From an uncultured Eggerthella sp. (GTDB taxonomy: Bacteria; Actinomycetota; Coriobacteriia; Coriobacteriales; Eggerthellaceae): 64,000 nt of DNA. The notes below the pieces were generated by a model. It had not been told where the DNA came from. It did no database searches and worked only from the letters and a program-made list of their open reading frames with translations. Numbering within the stretch: position 1 is the stretch's first letter; every line of letters begins with the position of its first letter. Where the stretch lies: positions 1-64,000 of the forward strand of contig UQML01000003.1 of NCBI GenBank assembly GCA_900542265.1, read 5' to 3'. The position numbers were made by a program, and so were the translations under genes. Shown piece by piece: positions 44,951-55,017 of this stretch.

Positions 44951-45958
44951 TTAAGGGCTTTGGAGCGCATTGCGGGCTGTACGTACCGCTTTGATAACCG
45001 TGGAATAATCCATACGAGTCGGTCCGATTACCGCAACAATACCTGCTGCATTTCCTCTTCCATAATGCGAGGCGACAACCGAAACACCTTCCATGCCTTG
45101 CAAGGATGTTTCTTGCCCAATGCGCACCATAGTTTTGTCATGATCTGAGCCCGGATCAATAAGATGCATGAGAACCGTTTCATCTTCGAGCATCTTAATA
45201 AAAGGAATAGCTGCATCAGCCCTATTAAACTCAGGTTTGGTTAAAAGGCTTGATAATCCCAAAGGCTGAATCCTGCTGCCCTCATTTTCTTGTAGGCAGG
45301 CAAACACTTCATGAAGCAACAATTCAACAAGTGGATCAGAAAAATACGAAAGGTATTCAGCAGTAATATTGTCTTTTATTTCCAGAAATGTCTTTTCGCA
45401 AAAAAGCGTATTAAAGAGTTCTTGAATAGCCAGTAAATCATGAGAAGCAAGACTTTGTCCCACCTCAACCGAACGATTCAACACTTGACCAGTTTCTGTG
45501 ACAATCACAACCATAACCACATAATCACTCAAGGCAACAAAAGTTATTTGCTTGATAGAGAGAGAAAGCGCACGTGGTGGTAACACGACTGCAAGGCAAT
45601 CAGTAAGACGAGTAAGTGCTTGAGATGTTTGCGTCATAAGGTCATCAAGCTCTGTTGCGCTTGCCTGCAGCTCATGAATTAACTCAGCGTCACCAGCACC
45701 ATCATCAGCTAATTCATGTTCTAAAAGATCATCAACAAAAGCACGATATCCCACATTGGTTGGTATACGTCCTGCTGAAGTATGAGGTTGTTCAATGTAT
45801 CCTTCATTTTCTAGAGCAGAAAGATCATTGCGCACGGTAGCAGAACTTACTCCCAGATGATACTGCCTGGTAAGCGTATTTGACCCTACGGGCAGCGCGT
45901 GGGCAACATATTCTTCAATCAAAGCAGCTAATACGCGCTGACGACGATCTGAAAGCAT
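44951..45958 (-). CDS. hrcA: Heat-inducible transcription repressor HrcA
   Basis: 335 aa repressor of class I heat-shock genes, binding CIRCE. Winged-helix N-terminus (LIEEYVAHALPVGSNTL, SSATVRNDLSALENEGYI) followed by the GAF-like dimer domain. A CIRCE element 94 bases upstream implies autoregulation. dnaJ follows after about 140 bases. Confidence 0.96.
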   Translation of the reverse strand: MLSDRRQRVLAALIEEYVAHALPVGSNTLTRQYHLGVSSATVRNDLSALENEGYIEQPHTSAGRIPTNVGYRAFVDDLLEHELADDGAGDAELIHELQASATELDDLMTQTSQALTRLTDCLAVVLPPRALSLSIKQITFVALSDYVVMVVIVTETGQVLNRSVEVGQSLASHDLLAIQELFNTLFCEKTFLEIKDNITAEYLSYFSDPLVELLLHEVFACLQENEGSRIQPLGLSSLLTKPEFNRADAAIPFIKMLEDETVLMHLIDPGSDHDKTMVRIGQETSLQGMEGVSVVASHYGRGNAAGIVAVIGPTRMDYSTVIKAVRTARNALQSP

Positions 45959-46051
45959 TGCGCTTAAATTCCACCTTCTCGAAAAATCTTTGACAGGATT
46001 CTGCCAAAATCATTATAGATATAGCAGGCGATGGATTGCATCTTTTAGAGT

Positions 46052-46083
46052 TTAGCAGTTGATAGCTTAGAGTGCTAATTATA
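46052..46083 (-). promoter_or_regulatory. CIRCE operator and -10 box of hrcA
   Basis: On the minus strand TTAGCACTC (46070-46078), nine bases, AACTGCTAA (46052-46060). The first half-site is a perfect CIRCE arm, the second 7 of 9. TATAAT (46078-46083) overlaps its 5' end, so HrcA binding would cover the promoter. No convincing -35 was seen. Confidence 0.88.
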
Positions 46084-46107
46084 CCCACAAACCCTCCACA
46101 TATAGCC

Positions 46108-47247
46108 TTAATGCTTAGAATGGATTTGATCGGGTATTCCACATCCAAGAAGAGCGCCATACACATGATTGCCAAAAAGCCATCCTTTTTCAGTTGGCAC
46201 TAGACGTGAATCTTTATATGCGACATAACCTTCATTACATAAGTTTAAAATTGTTTCATCAAGGCGATGGGTATAAGGACGCGCTTCATCAATCAACGCT
46301 TGTGAAACACCTCTGCTCATACGCATTCCCAACATAAGATCTTCCGCATAGCGTTCAGAGAGATTTAAGACCTCAATAACCTCATCGCCATCCAAACGAA
46401 CACGACTCGTCTCATCTTGCATCATCGTAATTGCACCTTGACCAAGACCAAGATAGGGCACACCTGTCCAATAGGCAGTATTGTGACGCGATTCAAACCC
46501 AGGACGAGCATAACTTGCAACTTCATAACGGTTAAATCCCGCTTGAGTAAGTACCTGTGCTGCATCTTGCATCATATCGACCTGTAAATCTGAATCTGGT
46601 TCAGAAAGAACTCCTTGGTCAACCAACATTGATAACGGTGTATTCTCTTCCACAGTTAAAGGATAGATACTAATATGAGTTATCCCTAGTTCAACAGCTT
46701 TGGCTAGATCTTTGAGAAACATCTCACGTGTTTGCCCGGGTAAACCACACATTAAGTCAATGCTAATATTCTCAAAACGAATCTGCGCTTGTTTGATAGC
46801 CTCAACGGCACGTTGTGCTGTATGAATTCGCCCAATAGAGATGAGAAGATCATCATTAAACGACTGGACACCAAACGAAAGTCGATTAACTCCCAGTGCC
46901 CAAAGATCTTTTGCCATGGCCTCCGTAAAACTCTCGGGGTTTGCTTCTAGGGTACATTCAATCTCGGGTGTAAGATGCATACTCAGTGAGAGGGTATAGA
47001 GTATGTTAGAGAGATTCTTGTTTCCTAAATAACTCGGAGTTCCACCACCGATATAAACGGTATCTAATGAGCCCAACTCTCCAACTCTACTCGCCTTGCG
47101 GATAGCACTAATGAGAGAATCGACATAAGCAGCAATACAGGGATCATCCACGGCAACTGCCCGTGTTGCAAAATCACAATAGAGACAACGCTGGGCACAA
47201 AACGGAATATGAATATAGAGAGCACCAAAGGGGTCATACATAAACAT
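46108..47247 (-). CDS. hemW: HemW-like radical SAM protein
   Basis: 379 aa. IHIPFCAQRCLYCDF gives the radical SAM cysteines at 17, 21 and 24; IGGGTPSYL and SFGVQSFND are typical of HemW, a heme chaperone formerly annotated as oxygen-independent coproporphyrinogen oxidase. It lacks the extra N-terminal region of true HemN. First or third codon ATG could be the start. Position just upstream of hrcA is usual. Confidence 0.93.
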   Translation of the reverse strand: MFMYDPFGALYIHIPFCAQRCLYCDFATRAVAVDDPCIAAYVDSLISAIRKASRVGELGSLDTVYIGGGTPSYLGNKNLSNILYTLSLSMHLTPEIECTLEANPESFTEAMAKDLWALGVNRLSFGVQSFNDDLLISIGRIHTAQRAVEAIKQAQIRFENISIDLMCGLPGQTREMFLKDLAKAVELGITHISIYPLTVEENTPLSMLVDQGVLSEPDSDLQVDMMQDAAQVLTQAGFNRYEVASYARPGFESRHNTAYWTGVPYLGLGQGAITMMQDETSRVRLDGDEVIEVLNLSERYAEDLMLGMRMSRGVSQALIDEARPYTHRLDETILNLCNEGYVAYKDSRLVPTEKGWLFGNHVYGALLGCGIPDQIHSKH

Positions 47248-47277
47248 TCTTCTTTCTTTTATGCTCCTACATACCTA

Positions 47278-48252
47278 TTACTGTGGTAATTTTGCTTCAT
47301 GCTCACAAGCCGCCACATCAGCAAAAATAGTGCAAAAATCCTCCAATGTCGTTGCATAATTGATGCGCCCTCGATATCGACTTGCCTCAGAAATTCCTGC
47401 TAAATAATGCATTGCATGTTTACGCATACGGACTAAAATCTTAAAATCTTTGTTGCTTAAAAGTGTGGCATGACGACTAGCAAGATCCATCTTTTCTTGA
47501 ACACTTGGTCTCTCAGGGAGAGGCTCTCCTGCAAAAGCTGCCTTAACTTCAGAAAAAATCCAGGGATTACCACGTGCCGCACGACCAATCATAACAGCAT
47601 CACACTGGGTATATTCGCGTATCGCTAATGCTTTTTTTGCACTAGAAATATCACCATTTCCTACAACAGGGATATCAAGAACGTCTTTGATTTTTGCAAT
47701 TACCTCCCAATCAGCCTGACCATGATAAAGCTGGGCTGCATAGCGTCCATGAATAGTAACTGCTGACGCTCCAGCATTTTCAGCCATTTTGGCAAACTCA
47801 ACTGCCGTTTCGTGGTCCATTTCATATCCACGACGAAACTTAACGGTTAGAGGATGTTCAATAGCTTGCGACACCGTAGCAATAATAGTTGAAGCAAGCG
47901 ATGGGTCACGCATAAGAGCAGCCCCATCGCCTTTACCAGCTATCTTTTTGGCAGGACAGCCCATATTAATGTCAATGGCATAGAGCTTATCTCCGAGCTC
48001 TTGCTCAACCCAGCGCGCTTGATGGGCTAAGGTATCGGGTTCGTGGCCAAACAATTGCACCACAATCGTATCTTCATTAGGTGCCATTTCAAGAAGATGG
48101 GTGGTTTTTGCATTGGCATAAGCAAGTCCTTTAGCACTTACCATTTCAGAATAGGTAAGTTCACAACCACACTCAATGCAAAGCTGTCTAAACACGACAT
48201 CACTTACTCCAGCCATGGGGGCTAACAGTATTTTCTTATCATCAAAAATCAT
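47278..48252 (-). CDS. dusB: tRNA-dihydrouridine synthase
   Basis: 324 aa flavin-dependent TIM-barrel enzyme reducing uridines in tRNA. LLAPMAGVSDVVFR at the start, catalytic Cys99 in DINMGCPAKKI, VTIHGR and NGDI for FMN phosphate binding. Follows lepA by 14 bases. Confidence 0.94.
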   Translation of the reverse strand: MIFDDKKILLAPMAGVSDVVFRQLCIECGCELTYSEMVSAKGLAYANAKTTHLLEMAPNEDTIVVQLFGHEPDTLAHQARWVEQELGDKLYAIDINMGCPAKKIAGKGDGAALMRDPSLASTIIATVSQAIEHPLTVKFRRGYEMDHETAVEFAKMAENAGASAVTIHGRYAAQLYHGQADWEVIAKIKDVLDIPVVGNGDISSAKKALAIREYTQCDAVMIGRAARGNPWIFSEVKAAFAGEPLPERPSVQEKMDLASRHATLLSNKDFKILVRMRKHAMHYLAGISEASRYRGRINYATTLEDFCTIFADVAACEHEAKLPQ

Positions 48253-48266
48253 GCTACCGTGCGTTT

Positions 48267-50072
48267 TTATTCGTCGACTTTTAATATGGCCATAAACGCT
48301 TCTTGAGGTACTTCGACATTGCCAATCGATTTCATGCGTTTTTTGCCTTTTTTCTGCTTCTCCAGCAGTTTACGCTTGCGTGAAATATCGCCACCGTAGC
48401 ATTTTGCAAGAACATCTTTGCGCAATGCACGTACTGTTTGACGCGACAATACGCGCGATCCCACTGCCGCTTGAATAGGAACCTCAAACATCTGACGAGG
48501 AATGATCTCTTTAAGCTTTTCAGTCAAAACACGCCCACGATCATAGGCTTTGTCCGTATGCACAATAAACGATAAGGCATCGATGGGTTTACCCGCGAGC
48601 AAGATATCAAGTTTGACAAGCTTAGAAGGCTTATATTCATCAAAATCATAATCGAGAGATGCATACCCTTTGGTGCGACTTTTCAGTTGGTCAAAGTAGT
48701 CCATGATCAATTCTGAAAGCGGAATTTCCCAAAGCATTTCTACTGTTGAGGTTGAAAGGTAGTTCATAGTGACGAACGTTCCGCGACGTGCCACGGTTAG
48801 CTCCATAACCGCGCCTACATAATCAGGCGGAATTAAGATCTTTGCTTTGAGATAGGGCTCTTCAATACGTGCGATTTCCGCTGCATCCGGTAAATCTTGA
48901 GGAGAATGAAGTGAGAGCATTTCCCCATTGGTTTTATACACGTGATATTCAACAGAAGGTGCTGTCGCGAGCAAGTCAAGATCAAACTCACGCTCAAGAC
49001 GCTCTTTGATGACTTCCATATGCAAAAGACCCAAAAAGCCCACACGAAATCCAAAGCCTAAAGCATGAGAAGTTTCTGGTTCATAGATGAGAGCGGGATC
49101 ATTTAAAGCAAGGCGCTCAAGCGCATCTTTTAGATCTTCATACTGATCTCCATCAATAGGGAAAAGACCCGTGTATACCATAGGTTTGACATCACGGTAG
49201 CCACTCAAAGGCTCACTACACGGATTTTGCGCCAACGTGATAGTATCGCCAACTTTAACCTGAGATGGATCTTTAAGACCTGTTACAAGATAGCCGACCT
49301 CACCTACTCCGAGTGTCTTTACCGACACTTCTTGTGGACGACGAACGCCGACTTCTTCAACCTGTGTTTTGCAATTTGTTGCCATCATAAGGAGGGTCTG
49401 ACCTTTAGAAATTGACCCATCGACAACTCGAATTAATGCAACAACACCACGGTACGCGTCAAAATAAGAATCAAAGATAAGGGCACGAAGTGATGCTTGT
49501 TCATCCCCTTGTGGAGCAGGAACATTATAGACAATTGATTCCAGTAAATCATGAATTCCTGCACCCGTTTTACCTGAAGCCAAAATGGCATCATCAGCAG
49601 GGATAGCAAGACCCTCTTCAATCTCTTCGCGCACGCGCTCAGGTTCTGCAGCAGGAAGATCAATTTTGTTAATGAGAGGAATAATCTCCAAATTGGCATT
49701 CATCGCCATCATGGCATTAGCAACCGTCTGTGCTTCAACGCCTTGTGTCGCATCCACAACAAGTACCGCGCCTTCACAAGCTGCAAGCGAACGTGATACT
49801 TCATAGGTAAAGTCAACATGACCTGGTGTATCAATCAAATTAAAGTGATAGAGCTCACCATCATCAGCACGATAATCAACACGTACCGCTTGACTTTTAA
49901 TAGTAATGCCGCGTTCACGCTCAATGTCCATTGAATCAAGCAATTGCTCTTTCATATCACGCTCAGAAACCGTTTCGGTCATCTCAAGAATGCGATCTGA
50001 AAGCGTTGATTTACCATGATCAATATGAGCAATAATAGAAAAATTTCGTATCTTTGAAGGATCAATAGTCAT
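48267..50072 (-). CDS. lepA: Elongation factor 4 (LepA)
   Basis: 601 aa translational GTPase that back-translocates or helps 30S biogenesis. G1 AHIDHGKST at 15-23, DTPGHVDFTYEV, NKIDLPAA; EF-G-like domains and a LepA-specific C-terminus KGKKRMKSIGNVEVP. Full length. Divergent from rpsT. Confidence 0.98.
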   Translation of the reverse strand: MTIDPSKIRNFSIIAHIDHGKSTLSDRILEMTETVSERDMKEQLLDSMDIERERGITIKSQAVRVDYRADDGELYHFNLIDTPGHVDFTYEVSRSLAACEGAVLVVDATQGVEAQTVANAMMAMNANLEIIPLINKIDLPAAEPERVREEIEEGLAIPADDAILASGKTGAGIHDLLESIVYNVPAPQGDEQASLRALIFDSYFDAYRGVVALIRVVDGSISKGQTLLMMATNCKTQVEEVGVRRPQEVSVKTLGVGEVGYLVTGLKDPSQVKVGDTITLAQNPCSEPLSGYRDVKPMVYTGLFPIDGDQYEDLKDALERLALNDPALIYEPETSHALGFGFRVGFLGLLHMEVIKERLEREFDLDLLATAPSVEYHVYKTNGEMLSLHSPQDLPDAAEIARIEEPYLKAKILIPPDYVGAVMELTVARRGTFVTMNYLSTSTVEMLWEIPLSELIMDYFDQLKSRTKGYASLDYDFDEYKPSKLVKLDILLAGKPIDALSFIVHTDKAYDRGRVLTEKLKEIIPRQMFEVPIQAAVGSRVLSRQTVRALRKDVLAKCYGGDISRKRKLLEKQKKGKKRMKSIGNVEVPQEAFMAILKVDE

Positions 50073-50299
50073 ATACGTGATGCCTTTAGTCCGGAGGTTT
50101 ACTATCCCTATACAAGATATTGGTATAGCTTGAGTAAGGTTGTAATCTTATGTGAGAAGGAATTCTACCTTATTTAGTCATTACACACCCAAAACGATCA
50201 CATTTTTTCGTGTTGTACGTGTTTGATTGGTAGGTTTGTGTTACTATTTTTAAGCTTTCGTCTACATTTATACAGTCATTTATATGGAGGATTCAAGAA
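50073..50299. promoter_or_regulatory. Divergent gap of lepA and rpsT
   Basis: 227 AT-rich bases that must hold promoters for both genes. TACTAT at 50242-50247 could be the rpsT -10 box, but no well-spaced -35 is present. GGAGG at 50285-50289 is the rpsT ribosome-binding site before its GTG. Confidence 0.45.
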
Positions 50300-50806
50300 G
50301 TGGCGAACATTAAATCTCAAAAAAAGCGCATCATCACTAATGAAAAAGCACGTCTTCGCAATCGTGCCGTTCGTTCTGAACTCAAAACTGCTACTCGTGA
50401 AGTACGCGAGGCTGTTGAGGCTAACAACGGTGCTGAAGCATATGCAGCAGCTCAAAAGGCATGCCGCTTATTAGACCGTGCTGTAACCAAAGGTGTTATT
50501 CACAAGCGTCAAGCTGCAAATCGCAAATCTGGCATTATGCACTTGGTAAACACTATTGTTACCCCAGAAGATATTGCCGCTTATGAGCCAAAAGAGAAAA
50601 AAGCTCCTAAGAAGGGTGATAACAAGAAGGCTGCTGCTAAGGCTGCTCGCAAAGAAGCTATGGCTGCTGCATCTGCTGCTAAGGCCGAGCGTCGCAAAGA
50701 GACCGAGAAACTTCAGGCTGCTGCCGCAAAGCGCAAGGCTGAAGAAGAAGCTGCTGCTGCCGCTGAAGCTGCTGAGGCAGAAGAAGCAGAAGAAGCTGCT
50801 GAGTAG
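50300..50806 (+). CDS. rpsT: 30S ribosomal protein S20 with long C-terminal extension
   Basis: 168 aa. Residues 1-87 are ordinary S20 (MANIKSQKKRIITNEKARLRN, AACRLLDRAVTKGVIHKRQAANRKSG in parts). The remaining 80 residues are a low-complexity tail: first Lys/Ala-rich, then Ala/Glu-rich, ending in an acidic run. Standard S20 is about 87 aa, so the gene is nearly doubled in length. It starts with GTG behind a strong GGAGG. It is one of only three plus-strand genes in the window and ends in a perfect terminator. Confidence 0.95.
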   Translation: MANIKSQKKRIITNEKARLRNRAVRSELKTATREVREAVEANNGAEAYAAAQKACRLLDRAVTKGVIHKRQAANRKSGIMHLVNTIVTPEDIAAYEPKEKKAPKKGDNKKAAAKAARKEAMAAASAAKAERRKETEKLQAAAAKRKAEEEAAAAAEAAEAEEAEEAAE

Positions 50807-50867
50807 TGCTTCTTATTAATTCTGTTTGGGATCTCCACAGATAAAAAGGGATCCATCCGCATATCTT

Positions 50868-50896
50868 AAAAAGCCGCTTAATTAAGCGGCTTTTTT
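50868..50896. terminator. Bidirectional terminator of rpsT and holA
   Basis: AAAAAGCCGCTTAA followed by its reverse complement with T-tracts on both strands. It overlaps the holA stop codon and serves both converging genes. Confidence 0.95.
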
Positions 50897-51856
50897 CATG
50901 GTCTGAATTAACCAATCAAGAAATGCTTTACGAGGATCGCTTCCTGTTTTCATAGTCTGCTCAGCATCACGGGCAGTAATAAGTGCCACAACTAAATCAT
51001 GTGAAGTATACATACGTGCCCACGCCTGATGATTTTTGACTCGCCAATCAGGAAGCTTTAGCTCTTTTGCTAAACCATGCGCTTCTCCTCGACGAGCAAG
51101 TGCTTTAGCAGCAATCAATTCTCTTATTCTTGATACACACATCCCAAGAAGAGCAAACGGCGATGTAGATTCCATAGTGGGTAGCAAAGACACACAACGT
51201 GCTAAATTGCGTGAAGCAAAAGCGTCAACAAATTCCCACGGCTTTGTTTCAGTTGTTCGCGCAACCAGTGCCAGCACTTCACCTTCATTAACAGGATCAG
51301 TACCTCTGTGCGCAAGTCCAATTTTTTGTAACTCAGAGTCAAGAGCAACGGTATTAGTACCAACAAGATCAATAAGTGTCGCCACTGCTCCAGGCGTAAT
51401 GGTATATCCATGATTGATCGCAGAGTCACGCAGTGCGTCAGCTAAACGCTTTCTATTCATAGGAGCGCAATCAATAACAGCTTGTTTTCCCTGTTTTTCA
51501 ACGGCTTTATAAAGTCGCGTTCCTTTAGGAAGCTTATTAGCAACAAGTACTAAAACACTTGTTGTTGCAGGAGATTCAAGGTACGTTATTATTTCTTCTG
51601 AATCTTGTTTACGGAGCTTTTCAGCATCACTTACCTCAACCAAACGGACCTCGCTTGTAAAAGGCAGCGTGTTACAAGCAGCAACAATTTCACTTCCCCG
51701 TGCTTCATGTCCGTAAAACTTATCTGAGTTAAGATCAAGGTCTCCCATTGATTCAAGACGCCGATGCAACAACTCAAGTGCACGATTACGCTTTAGTTCA
51801 TCTTCTCCTACAATCAAGTAGGCAGACAAAAGTGGTTGTTTTGTTTGAGTAGCCAT
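50882..51856 (-). CDS. holA: DNA polymerase III delta subunit
   Basis: 324 aa clamp-loader subunit with AAA+-like fold. AYLIVGEDELKRNRAL at the start and AFASRNLARCVSLLP, FALLGMCVSRIRELIAAKAL later are typical HolA blocks. Encoded after comEC and before rpsT, the usual comEA-comEC-holA-rpsT neighbourhood. Confidence 0.92.
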   Translation of the reverse strand: MATQTKQPLLSAYLIVGEDELKRNRALELLHRRLESMGDLDLNSDKFYGHEARGSEIVAACNTLPFTSEVRLVEVSDAEKLRKQDSEEIITYLESPATTSVLVLVANKLPKGTRLYKAVEKQGKQAVIDCAPMNRKRLADALRDSAINHGYTITPGAVATLIDLVGTNTVALDSELQKIGLAHRGTDPVNEGEVLALVARTTETKPWEFVDAFASRNLARCVSLLPTMESTSPFALLGMCVSRIRELIAAKALARRGEAHGLAKELKLPDWRVKNHQAWARMYTSHDLVVALITARDAEQTMKTGSDPRKAFLDWLIQTMKKAA

Positions 51857-51935
51857 AGTTTTTATCTTACTGGTTATGAACGATCACCAACACGATCAAC
51901 ACGGGAGTGTCTATAAATTATCGCTGAAACCACGC

Positions 51936-54287
51936 TTAGCGCTGTGTATCAAGAGTTAAAGCATCTTTTGAGAACTCCACCATCACATCGCCTTGCTCGT
52001 CTGTTCGTCCAATGACAACACCATGCTTTTCAAGTAGAGACACTGTTGTGCGATGAGGATGACCATAGCGATTGTTTTCTCCCACGCTAATTAGAGCTAT
52101 CTTGGGATTGAGCTTTGATAAAGTTTCTTCACTTAATGCTGCTTTTGAACCATGGTGAGCCACTTTTAGAACATCACTTGTAAGAGAAGGATTTAAAGCA
52201 AGAATATCATCGATAACCTCATTTTCAGCATCTCCCGTTAAGAGGCTTGTCCACTCTACTACCCCATCGCCATCTGCATCATAGGTTACAAAAAGACATA
52301 TACTATCGGCATTGCCTCCTGAATCTGAAAAAGTCTGAGGACTTACCACCATAAGAGCAAACTCGTCAAAATGTATAGTGTCTCCAACAGACACATAGGT
52401 AATTGCAGACACTGCTTGCTCGGCATCGTTTAGAAGTTTTATCGATGAGTCATCCTTTACCTGTGGGAGATCCTTTGCCAATACAACCGTATCAATAGTA
52501 ACCATATCTGCTAACTCGGCAAGACACCCACAATGATCATCGTCCGCATGAGTAATCACAACTGCATCAAAATGAGTCAGATTATTACGCGCAAGAGCTT
52601 TCTTGAGTCGCGTTGATTGATTCCCTGTATCGATAAGTATTTGATGGTAGGCGCTTCTAATAACGATTGCATCGCCTTGTCCCACATCAAGCATAAGAAT
52701 GCCAGGAGCTGGCTTGTAGATAATTGCCTGAGTAGCAAAAACAACAGCAAGCACAACTACGAGCACCGCAATTAACTTTGTTAATACCGCTGGCTTTGGC
52801 CAAAGCACCCACAAGAAAGCACAGACAAGAAAAACCACAATGCCAACAACTAGCGCATCCCCATCACAAGGAATGCACGAGTAAGGAATCAGGTGAATCA
52901 TACGCACAATAGCGGCAAACGCTTCCGCAAGAGCACTCATACAAAGGCCTATGAGAAATGCTGTACCGGGTATCCATGAAAGGAGCACCCCTACAACTCC
53001 TAAGCTGCAGATAAGAGTAAGGACAGGAGTGGCGATAATGTTACTCAAAGGCGCAATAAGCGGAAATTGAGCGAACGTTGTTATGCTTATGGGAATAGTG
53101 AGAAGCGTTGCTGCAAGCGTCATCGATAAAGGATCAATAAGAGCACCAGATAGACTACGATGAAGCAATCGAGTAGCCAGAAAGGTTAACCATGGCTTTA
53201 AAAGCGGAACAAAAAGGAGAATGCCTAAAGTTGCTAAACAAGAAAGAGCAAAAGAAAGCGAGGTTGCACAGGTGGGATCGCTTGCAATAAAAATCATAAT
53301 TGCAACACCGAGTGCTGATAATGCCGAAGATCTCCTGCGAGCAAACAGCGCTAATAAACCAAGAATTGCCATGACTACAGCACGTAAACAAGAAAGTGGT
53401 AATCCAACTAATATTAAATAAACTAAAAGTGCACTAATCTGAATACCTATTTTAAAAACTTGTGGTAGCGCTAGTTTGCGCAAAATAAAAGCGATACAAG
53501 CACTTACAATAACAAGATGAGCACCTGAGACAGCAACTAAATGCGCTAATCCCGTTTTTTGCATTAGCTCATACACATCACTGGTAAGCAATGCTGATCT
53601 GTCACCAAACATAATAGCTTGAATCAAGAGCGCACCGTCAGGGAGCGCTCTTTGTACTTCTTGAGGAACGAACATTTCTAAAAAATGCGCTCTCAAATCT
53701 CCCAGCGCTGATAAAGGAGAGTTATTTTCAACAAGCTCATATGAATCAATTGTGGCGACAAATGCAGCCCCTTTCGTATTACAAAGCTGCATGCTTGTTT
53801 CAGAAGGCAAACGTAAGTCAGCATGCGCTTTGATTGTTGAACCAAAAGCTAGAGATGCATCTTCAGGAACAAAAAGACGTACGGTCACTTGTCTGCCCGT
53901 TTGTAATGCTGTTTGAGCAAGCACGGTATGAGAATACTCAGTATGACGCACATCTTCAGTAAGATAAAACGTGAATACACCTGATAAAGATGATGCTTGC
54001 GTTTCACGATCTGTTATGAGTGTTAGCGCAAAAGAAAAAACACAAACAACACTCAAAACAATAATTAAAAGGTAAATCGCCCAACCTTTCTTACCTACTA
54101 AGCAAGCAAATATGCCTCCAAGCGCAAGCACAAAAAATCCAAGGGCTCCAATTGTAAGCGCTTCACGCGACAGACTAAAAGCAAATGGCAAACATAGTAC
54201 AATACCAAGCCAAAATAAGAGACCCGAAACAAGGAGAAGCGGTAATCCAGGTCGTTCAATCTTTCGTGTTACATGAAGTGATTTCAT
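51936..54287 (-). CDS. comEC: DNA internalisation channel ComEC
   Basis: 783 aa membrane protein. N-terminal two helices and OB-like DUF4131 region, a competence domain with about eight further helices (LVAVSGAHLVIVSACIAF; GLPLSCLRAVVMAILG), and a C-terminal metallo-beta-lactamase domain with LDVGQGDA and HADDDHCG. Works with ComEA to take up single-stranded DNA. Type IV pilus and other com genes are not in the window, so competence is unproven. Confidence 0.95.
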   Translation of the reverse strand: MKSLHVTRKIERPGLPLLLVSGLLFWLGIVLCLPFAFSLSREALTIGALGFFVLALGGIFACLVGKKGWAIYLLIIVLSVVCVFSFALTLITDRETQASSLSGVFTFYLTEDVRHTEYSHTVLAQTALQTGRQVTVRLFVPEDASLAFGSTIKAHADLRLPSETSMQLCNTKGAAFVATIDSYELVENNSPLSALGDLRAHFLEMFVPQEVQRALPDGALLIQAIMFGDRSALLTSDVYELMQKTGLAHLVAVSGAHLVIVSACIAFILRKLALPQVFKIGIQISALLVYLILVGLPLSCLRAVVMAILGLLALFARRRSSALSALGVAIMIFIASDPTCATSLSFALSCLATLGILLFVPLLKPWLTFLATRLLHRSLSGALIDPLSMTLAATLLTIPISITTFAQFPLIAPLSNIIATPVLTLICSLGVVGVLLSWIPGTAFLIGLCMSALAEAFAAIVRMIHLIPYSCIPCDGDALVVGIVVFLVCAFLWVLWPKPAVLTKLIAVLVVVLAVVFATQAIIYKPAPGILMLDVGQGDAIVIRSAYHQILIDTGNQSTRLKKALARNNLTHFDAVVITHADDDHCGCLAELADMVTIDTVVLAKDLPQVKDDSSIKLLNDAEQAVSAITYVSVGDTIHFDEFALMVVSPQTFSDSGGNADSICLFVTYDADGDGVVEWTSLLTGDAENEVIDDILALNPSLTSDVLKVAHHGSKAALSEETLSKLNPKIALISVGENNRYGHPHRTTVSLLEKHGVVIGRTDEQGDVMVEFSKDALTLDTQR

Positions 54288-54306
54288 GATCTAGTACCAC
54301 TAACTA

Positions 54307-55011
54307 CTACACCGTAATATAGTCTTTCAAGGATTCGTATTTTTTGTCTCCAATGCCACTAACACGTTTTAGATCCTCTTTTGATTTAAATGCGCCTTTT
54401 TGTTCGCGATCAGCTATGATCTTCTCTGCAGTTGCCTCTCCTACTCCTTTTAACGTTGTCAGTTCTTCGACCGTAGCCGTATTGATATTTACTAATGATT
54501 GCGTGTTTGATTTTGACGATGAGGCAGCACTACTCGATTCCTTTGATCCGCTAGTAGCGCTTTGCTGTTCCTCTTTCGTTAAAACAGTAATGTGACTTCC
54601 GTCTTCAATTATCTGCGCTAAATTTACGCTATTTTCAGCAGCCTCTTTGGTCATACCACCAGCAGCTTGTATTGCATCATAGATACGCGCTCCTGACTCT
54701 ATTTCATATAAGCCTGGGTTACACACGGCACCGCTTACATGCACATATATCATAGTTGGAGTTTGCGCCTCAGATACCGATGCCTCATCGCCCGTTTCAC
54801 TTCCTGCAACATTATTCATCTGTTCTTCAGGCGATGGGGTTTGTGCTTGCCCAAACGTAATGTGTGATCCTGAAAAACTTTGCCACAATGCTTGTCCAGT
54901 AAGAACTAACACAATACAAAGAATTAGACCCACTCCTACTACATAAAGCGGGTTTATAGAATCAAGCTGTAGCTTTTCTTTTAAAGACGAAATCGAAAAA
55001 TGGTGCGACAT
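54307..55011 (-). CDS. comEA: DNA-binding receptor ComEA
   Basis: 234 aa. One transmembrane helix (22-43), a polar linker, an SLBB domain (88-134, YVHVSGAVCNPGLYEI), a Ser-rich spacer, and helix-hairpin-helix repeats (174-234, NINTATVEELTTLKGVGEATAEKI). Surface DNA receptor feeding ComEC, encoded 19 bases downstream. Its ribosome-binding site is inside a hairpin; see 55018-55047. Confidence 0.95.
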   Translation of the reverse strand: MSHHFSISSLKEKLQLDSINPLYVVGVGLILCIVLVLTGQALWQSFSGSHITFGQAQTPSPEEQMNNVAGSETGDEASVSEAQTPTMIYVHVSGAVCNPGLYEIESGARIYDAIQAAGGMTKEAAENSVNLAQIIEDGSHITVLTKEEQQSATSGSKESSSAASSSKSNTQSLVNINTATVEELTTLKGVGEATAEKIIADREQKGAFKSKEDLKRVSGIGDKKYESLKDYITV

Positions 55012-55017
55012 AACAAA

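Noticed and set aside
48772..48784. Second SOS-like box (CGAACGTTCCG)
   Set aside because: It lacks the four-base spacer and lies inside the lepA coding sequence.
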